From the NCBI GenBank assembly GCA_024742485.1, contig JANSYK010000002.1, forward strand, positions 186,001 to 250,000: a stretch of DNA of 64,000 nucleotides, written 5' to 3'. Position numbers and translations under genes: made by a program. Positions 57,549 to 64,000 of this stretch are shown here, piece after piece. Every line of letters starts with the position of its first letter. Position 1 is the stretch's first letter. This DNA is from Alphaproteobacteria bacterium (GTDB lineage: Bacteria; Pseudomonadota; Alphaproteobacteria; Rhizobiales; Rhizobiaceae). The notes below the pieces were generated by a model that was given only the letters and a program-made list of their open reading frames with translations, made no database searches and had not been told where the DNA came from.

Positions 57549-58463
57549 TCAGATAACATCCAAACGATAGAATCGCGTCGCATTTGCGAAAAGGACCGCG
57601 TGCCCGATCTCGGCATTTCGTTCCCCGAGTATCTCGGTGAGGACGTCGATTTGCCGCGCGGCGCCGGTATTCACTTTCTCGACTGGGAGGTTCGAGCCAT
57701 ACATCAGCCGATCCGGGCCAAAAACCTCCAAAGCTTGATCGATCAATGGCTGAAGCCGCTCCAATGACCAATCCAGATCGATTGTCCAGAGACCGGAGAG
57801 CTTCATATGCACTGATCGACAATCGGCCAGTGCCGCAATGCCCGCATGCCACAGGTCCGCGTTTCCGGGAACCGAAGGCTCGATTTGTGCGAGGTGATTG
57901 ATGGCAATGGACAGGTCAGGGATGGATTCGGCAAGTTGAGCGACCTCCGGAAGCTGTTCCGGCACCACGACAAGGTCGAGGCTGAGTCCCATGGTGGCCA
58001 GGGTGGCCGCGCTTTTGCGAAACGCCGGCTCGCTCAGGATGCCGGGTCTTGTTGCCATGCGCCAGCGGCCGCCACGGTCCCAGGCGATCAGGGCGCGGAC
58101 ACCGCGCAGGCGTTTGAATTGCATATGTCGTTTGATCTGTTTGCCAGCGTCCATTCGGGTCAGATCAACCTCAGCGACAATCGCAGATGGACAACCGTCT
58201 GTGTCAGCGAGGTCCTGTAGCCAGGCGGTTTCAGCGATTGGATCCACGGCGCCGCAATTGGCCTGCACATGCACGCTGCCGACAAGGTTCAGATCTTCAA
58301 AGTCAGCCCGGTAGTCGACGGGAAGATAGTCCCGCTTGATGGCGCTGTGATCTCCAAAGCGGCGCGGCGGTGCATCAGGCGCAAGCCAGCGATAGGGGAA
58401 ACGGGAGAGATCCCAAAGGTGATGGTGCGAATCGACAATGGGGAAAGCCGGACCGTTGTTCAT
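57549..58463 (-). CDS. Amidohydrolase-2 family lactonase (sugar 1,4/1,5-lactonase type)
   Basis: The 304-residue TIM-barrel protein begins with the metal motif FPIVDSHHHLWDL, and has HVQANCG, HMKLSGLW and the late GPDRLMYGSNLP with the catalytic Asp. Members with this N-terminus and size include L-fucono- and L-rhamnono-lactonases, which open sugar lactones made by NAD(P)-dependent sugar dehydrogenases. It is the last gene of the leftward operon and overlaps the sulfatase by four bases. The substrate is inferred from neighbours, not proven; 2-pyrone-4,6-dicarboxylate hydrolase-type activity is another possibility. Confidence 0.8.
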   Translation of the reverse strand: MNNGPAFPIVDSHHHLWDLSRFPYRWLAPDAPPRRFGDHSAIKRDYLPVDYRADFEDLNLVGSVHVQANCGAVDPIAETAWLQDLADTDGCPSAIVAEVDLTRMDAGKQIKRHMQFKRLRGVRALIAWDRGGRWRMATRPGILSEPAFRKSAATLATMGLSLDLVVVPEQLPEVAQLAESIPDLSIAINHLAQIEPSVPGNADLWHAGIAALADCRSVHMKLSGLWTIDLDWSLERLQPLIDQALEVFGPDRLMYGSNLPVEKVNTGAARQIDVLTEILGERNAEIGHAVLFANATRFYRLDVI

Positions 58464-59887
58464 TCGAAGGTTCCGTGCCCTTCGACGGTCGCGATCAGAG
58501 CGCGTTCTCTCTGATGCATTCTGACCCGGGCATCAATGGCGTCCGGGTCCCAGTCTGCCAGAACCTTGGGCTTCAACTCCGCGATGATGCGTTTCGTTTC
58601 GGTCGCGGTCGCGAGGTTTACCTTCTCGTCGCGATCGGCTTCCAGATCATAAAGTTCATCTGGTTCACCGTGATAGTATACGTATTTCCATCGACCCCGC
58701 CGGATCATCCGGATCGGGCGGGCGGCGGCGTGGCCGCAATATTCAGAGATCACCGTGCGGTCCGGTTCTTCGTGCCCGAACAGCACGTTCGAGATGTCCT
58801 TGCCGTCGGCCTGTTCGAAGAACACATCGGCGGTCCGTGGTGGCTCGGCGAGACCAGCGAGTGTAACGCCGAGGTCCATGAGAGACACCGGCGTTTGTGT
58901 TCTGTTGCCTTTCTCGATCCGGTCCGGCCAGCGCAGGATCAGCGGCACACGAACGGAGTCCTCGAAAAAACAACACTTCCACCAGAGCCCGTGCTCACCC
59001 GCCATGTCGCCATGATCCGAGACATATCCGAACAGCGGCGGGGAATCGGACAAGCCTTCGGCAGTATCGACAGCGTCCATGAGCTGCCCGAGCATCCCGT
59101 CAAGCCACGTCACGAGTGCATAGAACGCCGCGCGCCCGCGTCGGGTTTGCTCGGGATCGATGCCGTTCAGGTCGAAATACCCTCTCAGCCGTTTGTGAAA
59201 CGGGTGTTGGGCGTCCAGTTCGGCCTGGGTAATGTGCGGCATGTCGACATTGTCAGGCCAATAGCGATCGAAATGCTCCGGCGCACGCAGGGGGAAATGG
59301 GGCGCGTTGAACGAAACGCAAAGAAACACCGGTGGGCGATCACCTCTGGGAGGCAGTTCCGCGATGAATTTCAGGGCCGCAGCCAACACCTCTTCGTCTT
59401 GTTCGATGTGCGGCGTTCGGCCTTTTCCCGCATTCAACAGCCGCTCGCGCGCCTTAGCGCGGGGTGCATCAGGAATGTCCCAATCATTGGTGTCGATCCA
59501 GGTCCCGCAGACGCGGCTGTCGTCGACAAGGCGGGTTGAGAAACCATGCATCTGATCAGCGCCGATGAAATGCATCTTGCCGATCAGTACGGTGTCGTAG
59601 CCTGCAGCGCGCATCACGTGGCTGAGCGTGGGCACATCGCTTCTCAGCGGCGCGCCATTGTCCCAGGTTTCGGTCCGGGTTGGATAGCGACCGGTCAGAA
59701 ATGCCATCCGCGACGGCACACAGATTGGTGAAGCGCAATAGGCCGCATCGAAGGTCAGGCCGTTGGCGGCCAATCGCTCCATATTGGGGGTGTGGACAAT
59801 CGGGTGCCCGTAGGCGCCCGAGAATCGGGGCGAATGCTCATCCGACATGACCAGAATGATATCCGGTCTCTCCCGAGGATCGGTCAT
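58460..59887 (-). CDS. Type I sulfatase (formylglycine-dependent, cytoplasmic-looking)
   Basis: The 475-residue protein has the sulfatase signature C-V-P-S-R at 56-60 followed by MAFLTGRYP; Cys56 must be converted to formylglycine by a maturase not present in this window. The metal-site start reads PDIILVMSDEHSPRFSG (D16) and later LFGYVSDHGDMAGEHGLWWK. No signal peptide precedes the catalytic domain, unlike most polysaccharide sulfatases. It starts at ATG 59887, touching the SDR stop, and overlaps the lactonase gene, so desulfation is probably a step of the same pathway. The substrate could be a sulfated monosaccharide or another small sulfate ester. Confidence 0.88.
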   Translation of the reverse strand: MTDPRERPDIILVMSDEHSPRFSGAYGHPIVHTPNMERLAANGLTFDAAYCASPICVPSRMAFLTGRYPTRTETWDNGAPLRSDVPTLSHVMRAAGYDTVLIGKMHFIGADQMHGFSTRLVDDSRVCGTWIDTNDWDIPDAPRAKARERLLNAGKGRTPHIEQDEEVLAAALKFIAELPPRGDRPPVFLCVSFNAPHFPLRAPEHFDRYWPDNVDMPHITQAELDAQHPFHKRLRGYFDLNGIDPEQTRRGRAAFYALVTWLDGMLGQLMDAVDTAEGLSDSPPLFGYVSDHGDMAGEHGLWWKCCFFEDSVRVPLILRWPDRIEKGNRTQTPVSLMDLGVTLAGLAEPPRTADVFFEQADGKDISNVLFGHEEPDRTVISEYCGHAAARPIRMIRRGRWKYVYYHGEPDELYDLEADRDEKVNLATATETKRIIAELKPKVLADWDPDAIDARVRMHQRERALIATVEGHGTFE

Positions 59888-60627
59888 CAGTAGGTTGCTC
59901 TCCCGCCGGAAAGGTCGAAGACAGCGCCGGTCGTGAAGCTGTTTTCCCGGCTGGCCAGCCAACAGATCATGGCCGCCGCCTCGGACAATTCCAGAAAGCG
60001 TCCGCGCGGAATCTTCGACAGCATGAAGTCGATATGGTCCTGGCTCATCTGGTCGAAGATGCGGGTGCGTGCGGCGGCCGGCGTTACACAGTTGACGGCA
60101 ATGTCCCTGTCGGCAAGCTCCTTGCCAAGGGATTTTGTCAGGCCGATGACGGCGGCTTTTGAGCTTGAATAGGCGCTTGCATTGGGATTGCCCTCCTTCC
60201 CGGCAACCGACGCAATATTGACGATCCGCCCGTACGATTGTTCGACCATCGTCGGAACGACGGCCCGGTTGACGTGGAATGTGCCGAGCAGGTTGATTTC
60301 CGTAATGCGACGAAACTCGTCGACCGGATAGTCTGAAAGTGGTGCGTTCGATCCGGCGATTCCGGCGGAATTGACGCAGATATCGGCTCGGCCGGCGAGG
60401 TCAAGCGTCCGCGCCATCGCTGCGGATACAGCGTCCCAGTCGGATACGTCGACCGCGCAGGCAATGGTGTCGCCGCCGATTTCTAGGGCGGCTTGTTCTG
60501 CAAGGTGTTTGTCGAGATCCCAGATCACGATCCGCGCCCCATCTTTGGCCATTCTGTCCGCAACCGCGCGGCCAATGCCTTGCGCGCCACCGGTCACGAT
60601 TGCCACCTGATCGGAAAATGTCGTCAT
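59887..60627 (-). CDS. Short-chain dehydrogenase/reductase, probable sugar dehydrogenase
   Basis: The 246-residue classical SDR has the cofactor motif TGGAQGIGRAVA, NSAGIAGS, catalytic Ser in IVNIASVAGKEG and the YSSSK motif (AYSSSKAAVIGLT). Asp at the end of the second strand (VIWDLDKH) suggests NAD rather than NADP. Related enzymes oxidise sugars such as L-fucose to lactones, which would feed the downstream lactonase. The ATG overlaps the end of the Gfo/Idh gene. Confidence 0.88.
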   Translation of the reverse strand: MTTFSDQVAIVTGGAQGIGRAVADRMAKDGARIVIWDLDKHLAEQAALEIGGDTIACAVDVSDWDAVSAAMARTLDLAGRADICVNSAGIAGSNAPLSDYPVDEFRRITEINLLGTFHVNRAVVPTMVEQSYGRIVNIASVAGKEGNPNASAYSSSKAAVIGLTKSLGKELADRDIAVNCVTPAAARTRIFDQMSQDHIDFMLSKIPRGRFLELSEAAAMICWLASRENSFTTGAVFDLSGGRATY

Positions 60628-61685
60628 GATCCGTTTGCCTTCCAGTGGTTGCCGCGTATCTGCTGTTCATTGCCGTGTGTCCGCGCCGAGGCCATGAGCG
60701 CGTGCAGTGTCTCGACCGCGCGTGCGCCGACATGGCCGGGGCTGTTGTTGGCACCCCCTCCAAGTGCAATCTCGACCAGTCTGGTCGCTGGACCTTCACA
60801 GCTATATGTCCATGCGCCAGACGGAACACTGGCCGTCTCGCTTTGCCCATCCGGCAGTTTTAGGGTCAGCCTTTCGGTTTCAATGTCCAGAAGGACCGAT
60901 CCCTTGGTTCCATAAAGTCGGATATCCACTTCGAACCCGTGCCCTGTTGGAATGGCGCAACTTCCGGAAAGCACGCCAGTCGCCCCATTCTTGAATTGAA
61001 CGATCGCAGCGTCATGCAAGTCGATGCCGGACGTTGCGTCACTGGTCATTGCGCGAACTGTCGAAGCACGAAGGTCCGTCAGCCAATAAAGCAGCCCAAG
61101 CGCATGGCTCAATTGTCCGTGCGCGTATCCGCCGCCGCTTTCCGGTGCCTCCCACGTGGTCCTGTCGGGCTGGATGGCGACGTGTCTGAACTGTCCCAGC
61201 GACCCGCCGGTGAAAATCGCCCGCGTGAAGGAGGCCATGTGACAGACGACATGCTCGACCTGACCGATCTGCGCGACCATCTCGCGCATGGCCTCCAGGC
61301 CGGGCTTGTAATTCCATCCATAGGCCACGAGCAGCTCTCGACCGGCTCGGTCGGCGGTTGCCACCAGATCCCAGGCTTCATCCGGGTTCAGTGTCATGGG
61401 TTTCTCGACCAGGACATGACATCCCTTTTCCAGAAACGCGCGGGCCTGTTCGTAGTGCAGATCGTGGGGTGACGAAATCACGGCAATATCGATATCCCGC
61501 GCCAATACATCGCGCCAGTTCTCGGTCGCAAATGCAAAACCGAATTCGTCTGCGATCAATTTCAGCTCTTTGGCGCCGAGGCGACAGACGCTGTCCAGCG
61601 TCACCGCATTGTGGGCCGCCAGAACGGGAATATGCATGCGGTAGGCAAAATGACCGGCGCCGATGACGGCGGCTTTGAGTGTCAT
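60624..61685 (-). CDS. Gfo/Idh/MocA family oxidoreductase
   Basis: The 353-residue protein has the N-terminal Rossmann fold AAVIGAGHFAYRMHIPVL, the family motif HVLVEKPMTLN with the catalytic Lys, and a C-terminal alpha/beta dimer domain containing GGGYAHGQLSHALGL with a conserved His. Enzymes of this family oxidise or epimerise sugars and cyclitols using NAD(P). It is coupled to lacI and to the SDR by four-base overlaps. The precise reaction cannot be read from the sequence. Confidence 0.88.
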   Translation of the reverse strand: MTLKAAVIGAGHFAYRMHIPVLAAHNAVTLDSVCRLGAKELKLIADEFGFAFATENWRDVLARDIDIAVISSPHDLHYEQARAFLEKGCHVLVEKPMTLNPDEAWDLVATADRAGRELLVAYGWNYKPGLEAMREMVAQIGQVEHVVCHMASFTRAIFTGGSLGQFRHVAIQPDRTTWEAPESGGGYAHGQLSHALGLLYWLTDLRASTVRAMTSDATSGIDLHDAAIVQFKNGATGVLSGSCAIPTGHGFEVDIRLYGTKGSVLLDIETERLTLKLPDGQSETASVPSGAWTYSCEGPATRLVEIALGGGANNSPGHVGARAVETLHALMASARTHGNEQQIRGNHWKANGS

Positions 61686-62698
61686 GCGCTCTTCCTGATT
61701 TTCAATTCGTAGCCGATATCGGCAGCACGTTCATCGATCGGTTCATCCTGTAGGCGTTGCATCACCATCCGGGCGGCACACTCACCGATCTCGGTTGCCC
61801 GGATCTTGATTGTTGTCATCGGGACCGGCAACAAAGCTGACGCGCTCAAATCACCGAATCCGGCAATAGCAACATCTGCCGGAATCCGGATACCTTCCGA
61901 CAGGCAAGCGAACATCGCCCCTTGTGCCGGAAGCTCTGCCTGGAAAAACACCGCGTCGGGCGGCCTGCGTCGGCGCATCAGCGACATCATCAATTCTCCG
62001 CCGCTCTGGATTGTCGTCGGGTTTGGGACAGCCAGAACGTTTTCTTCTGGCGTCGGCAGACCTGCCTCCTTCATAGCGTGCAGGAAGCCCGCATGGCGGT
62101 CGCTGGCCTGATCATTGTTCTCGAACGCACCACCAACCATCGCGATTTCGCGATATCCCCTGCCGATCAGATAACGGGTCATGTCGACAGCGGCGTCGAA
62201 ATTGCTGTAGCCGATCGAGAGGTCGATTGCCTCGTCGCGAAGGTTCCAGGTCTCGATGACTGGACCACTGAATTTCCGCAGCAACGCCCGGCAAGCGTCC
62301 GCGTGCGTGAAGCCCGTCACGATGATCGCATCCGCCTGTCGGGCGATGAACGTCCTGACGGCTTCGTGTTCATGCTCGACGGATCGACCGCTGACGCCAA
62401 GCAGCATTTGCAGATCGTTGGCACGAAGCACACTCGCAATGCCCTCCGAGAAATCGGCAAACAGTGAACTGGTCAGAACCGGGACAACAACGCCGACCAT
62501 GTCCGATCTCTGTGACGTCAACGACCGGGCGGCGAGGTTTGGAACATATCCCAATTCGTCAATTGTACGATGGATGAGGGCCCGTGTATCGGGATGCACC
62601 GTCTCCGGTCGCCGAAGCGCGCGGGACACGGTGATGAGAGATACGCCAGACGCTTTCGAGACATCTTTGAGTGTGACCCTTGTCCTGGCTGGCGGCAT
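61682..62698 (-). CDS. LacI-family transcriptional regulator of the sulfatase locus
   Basis: The 338-residue protein has the LacI HTH at about 8-30 (VTLKDVSKASGVSLITVSRAL) and hinge helix VPNLAARSLTSQR, then a periplasmic-binding-protein-like sensor domain (DMVGVVVPVLTSSLFADFSEGI). It is the first gene of the leftward operon and divergent from the ABC-transporter binding protein. Two LacI-type operators lie in the gap, so it most likely represses both units until its sugar ligand binds. Confidence 0.93.
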   Translation of the reverse strand: MPPARTRVTLKDVSKASGVSLITVSRALRRPETVHPDTRALIHRTIDELGYVPNLAARSLTSQRSDMVGVVVPVLTSSLFADFSEGIASVLRANDLQMLLGVSGRSVEHEHEAVRTFIARQADAIIVTGFTHADACRALLRKFSGPVIETWNLRDEAIDLSIGYSNFDAAVDMTRYLIGRGYREIAMVGGAFENNDQASDRHAGFLHAMKEAGLPTPEENVLAVPNPTTIQSGGELMMSLMRRRRPPDAVFFQAELPAQGAMFACLSEGIRIPADVAIAGFGDLSASALLPVPMTTIKIRATEIGECAARMVMQRLQDEPIDERAADIGYELKIRKSA

Positions 62699-62775
62699 AT
62701 TTCGTTCCTTGATCGGTCTTTGTGGTGTGTCTCTGAAGGCGGACGTTCTTCAGGTTCTGGCATTTCTTGTTTGCT

Positions 62776-62795
62776 ATTGACATACGAGTATCATT
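62776..62795. promoter_or_regulatory. LacI-type operator O1, overlapping a promoter -35
   Basis: ATTGACATACGAGTATCATT has a central CG and pairs at 6 of 10 arm positions. It matches O2 (62819-62838) at 17 of the inner 19 positions. It covers the TTGACA -35 box of the rightward promoter. Confidence 0.7.
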
Positions 62796-62804
62796 CCAGA
62801 TAAC
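62777..62804 (+). promoter_or_regulatory. Promoter of the ABC transporter binding-protein gene
   Basis: TTGACA (62777-62782), a 16-base spacer and GATAAC (62799-62804) make a plausible sigma-70 promoter directed to the right. It lies about 80 bp before the binding-protein ATG and is overlapped by operator O1. Confidence 0.55.
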
Positions 62805-62818
62805 GTCCGGCAAGTGCA

Positions 62819-62838
62819 AATGACATACGAGTGTCATT
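62819..62838. promoter_or_regulatory. LacI-type operator O2
   Basis: AATGACATACGAGTGTCATT has seven perfectly paired bases at each end (AATGACA / TGTCATT), a central CG, and 8 of 10 arm positions pair overall. Its centre is 43 bp from that of O1, about four helical turns, so two dimers could bind the same face or form a loop. Confidence 0.8.
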
Positions 62839-62884
62839 GCGATTTCGGCAATCAGCCGATTCACACCGCAGGGAGGATTGAGAG

Positions 62885-64000
62885 ATGCCTAACGTGTTCA
62901 ATAGACGAGAGTTCCTGTCCGCAACGACGGCCCTGGGAGCAGCCGCAATGATTCCGGCAGGCCCGGCGCAGGCTGCGTCAGGGGAGCTGTCGGTTTGGAA
63001 ATTTGGTGGTACGACGGCCGAGGTCGAGACGTGGGCTGCCCGCAACGACGGCTTTACGGCCGCAAATCCGGATGTTGGCTTGAATTACTCCTATTTCAAC
63101 GGCCAAATCCGCCGCCAGAAGCTGCTCGCAGGTTTTCAAACCAACCGTTTGGCTGATGTCGTGATCGCCTTTGGGCAGGATATTCCGGAGTTTGCGGGTT
63201 TTGGCATGATTCAACCGCTGGATGACATCGCCGGTGACCGAATGGCGGGCTGGAAAGAGCGCCTTGTGCCGGAAGTCATGGCCTCGGGCATGCATGACGG
63301 TAAGCTCTATGGCCTGCCGACCTATGTGGACATGGCCAGCTTCCTTGCGATCAACACGGATGCGATGGCTGAAGCCGGCTTCGACAGGCCGCCGGAGACC
63401 TGGTCGGAAGTCCGCGAATATGCCAAGGCCATGACCAAGCCCGATCGACCGGGCATCGCGTTCCCGGCGACGACGGCACCTGTCGACATCAACATCTTCG
63501 AGGGTATTGCCTATGCCAATGGCGGTAGGGTTTTCGACGAATCGACCGGCAAGGTGACACTCAACGGTCCCGGCATGACTGATGCCTTGCAGCTTTATGT
63601 CGACCTCATCGCAGATGGATCGACGCCGCCGCCCACTTCGCTGACCGAGACCTTCTTCCGCGACACCGCGCAGCTCTTTGCGCAGGGCCGCAGCGCGATG
63701 TGGATCGGGCTTTCCTGGCTCAATACACCATGGGGCACGCCGGAAGGCTTGAACTGGACAGGGGTTCCTTTCCCGCGGCCCGACACGGTCACCGGCAAAT
63801 TTCCTCCGGTGAGTGCGATCATGGACCCGACGGCGATCCTCATGGTGTCGTCGCGTGCCAAGAATCCGGAAGCGGCAGTGGAATATATCGACTTCTGGTC
63901 GCAGAACGACCAGTTGAAAATCTGGGGCGGCAATCCGGAGATCGCGCGCATTCCCGCCGGAAAGGTGGCCTGGGGCGAGGCTGGCCTGGCAGAGGCTTGG
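62885..64000 (+). CDS. Tat-exported sugar ABC transporter substrate-binding protein (C-terminus cut by window edge)
   Basis: The frame runs 372 codons from ATG 62885 (GGGAGG upstream) to the end of the window without a stop. The N-terminus NRREFLSATTALGAAAMIPA to PAQAAS is a twin-arginine signal (R7-R8, RRxFL), so the protein would be exported folded. The mature part is a family-1 solute-binding protein: LSVWKFGG, GKLYGLPTYVDMASFLAINTDA and FAQGRSAMWIGLSW. Usual length is about 410-430 residues, so most is visible. Permease and ATPase genes should follow to the right. Confidence 0.92.
   Translation, partial: MPNVFNRREFLSATTALGAAAMIPAGPAQAASGELSVWKFGGTTAEVETWAARNDGFTAANPDVGLNYSYFNGQIRRQKLLAGFQTNRLADVVIAFGQDIPEFAGFGMIQPLDDIAGDRMAGWKERLVPEVMASGMHDGKLYGLPTYVDMASFLAINTDAMAEAGFDRPPETWSEVREYAKAMTKPDRPGIAFPATTAPVDINIFEGIAYANGGRVFDESTGKVTLNGPGMTDALQLYVDLIADGSTPPPTSLTETFFRDTAQLFAQGRSAMWIGLSWLNTPWGTPEGLNWTGVPFPRPDTVTGKFPPVSAIMDPTAILMVSSRAKNPEAAVEYIDFWSQNDQLKIWGGNPEIARIPAGKVAWGEAGLAEAW

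Noticed and set aside
1-64000. CRISPR arrays, rRNA, tRNA genes, insertion sequences and prophage
   Set aside because: No repeat-spacer pattern, no rRNA segments, no convincing tRNA cloverleaf and no transposase or integrase frames were seen while reading all gaps on both strands.

Overview
The window reads as a chromosomal segment of an alphaproteobacterium of the order Hyphomicrobiales (Rhizobiales). The evidence is gene content and order: parA-rsmG-mnmG-mnmE next to rho-hemJ-hemE, the pckA/chvI-chvG-hprK-PTS-ahcY run, a DivL-type kinase before a TsaE-AmgK fusion, alphaproteobacterial addBA, and trxA/folC-accD-trpA-trpB-trpF. GC content is moderately high (roughly 58-60 percent by eye). A sulfatase cassette at the right end would suit a bacterium that meets sulfated polysaccharides, for example a marine one, but genus cannot be fixed from sequence reading alone.

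Positions 1-14,000 form the replication-origin neighbourhood. The leftward genes parA (cut by the window edge), rsmG, mnmG, mnmE, rho, hemJ and hemE face the rightward operon PPSR-maf-aroE-coaE-dnaQ. The 390-bp gap between hemE and PPSR carries several DnaA-box-like 9-mers and is the likely chromosomal origin. Two perfect and two imperfect parS palindromes lie within about 7 kb on the parA side, one of them inside the rsmG coding sequence.

Positions 14,000-30,500 hold secB, fxsA, a Tim44-like gene, a coupled mltA-smr-xre operon, a DUF1402 lytic-transglycosylase-like gene, hslV-(membrane protein)-hslU, hisB-DUF2628-hisH-hisA-hisF-hisE-coaA, a GT-C-like membrane glycosyltransferase, alkB and a Kbp/YgaU-type BON-LysM gene. 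Three diverged copies of a roughly 90-110-bp repeat sit directly 3' of hemE, secB and arfB.

Positions 30,500-57,400 hold arfB, pckA divergent from the ChvI/ChvG two-component system, a short HprK with an EIIA-Man protein and HPr (a regulatory PTS), ahcY with a candidate operator, and a DivL homologue whose phospho-acceptor His is Tyr. These are followed by tsaE-amgK and a MurU-like gene (tRNA t6A and cell-wall recycling), addB-addA, trxA, folC, accD, the trpA-trpB-trpF genes, a YgjP-like metalloprotease and a DUF2852 protein.

Positions 57,500-64,000 are an accessory catabolic locus. Leftward, a LacI regulator, a Gfo/Idh oxidoreductase, an SDR, a cytoplasmic-looking type I sulfatase and a lactonase-type amidohydrolase overlap end to end. 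Rightward, a Tat-exported sugar-binding protein begins an ABC transporter that leaves the window. Two near-identical LacI-type operators 43 bp apart lie between the two units. The most economical model is uptake of a sulfated sugar, intracellular desulfation, oxidation to a lactone, and lactone hydrolysis, under one repressor.
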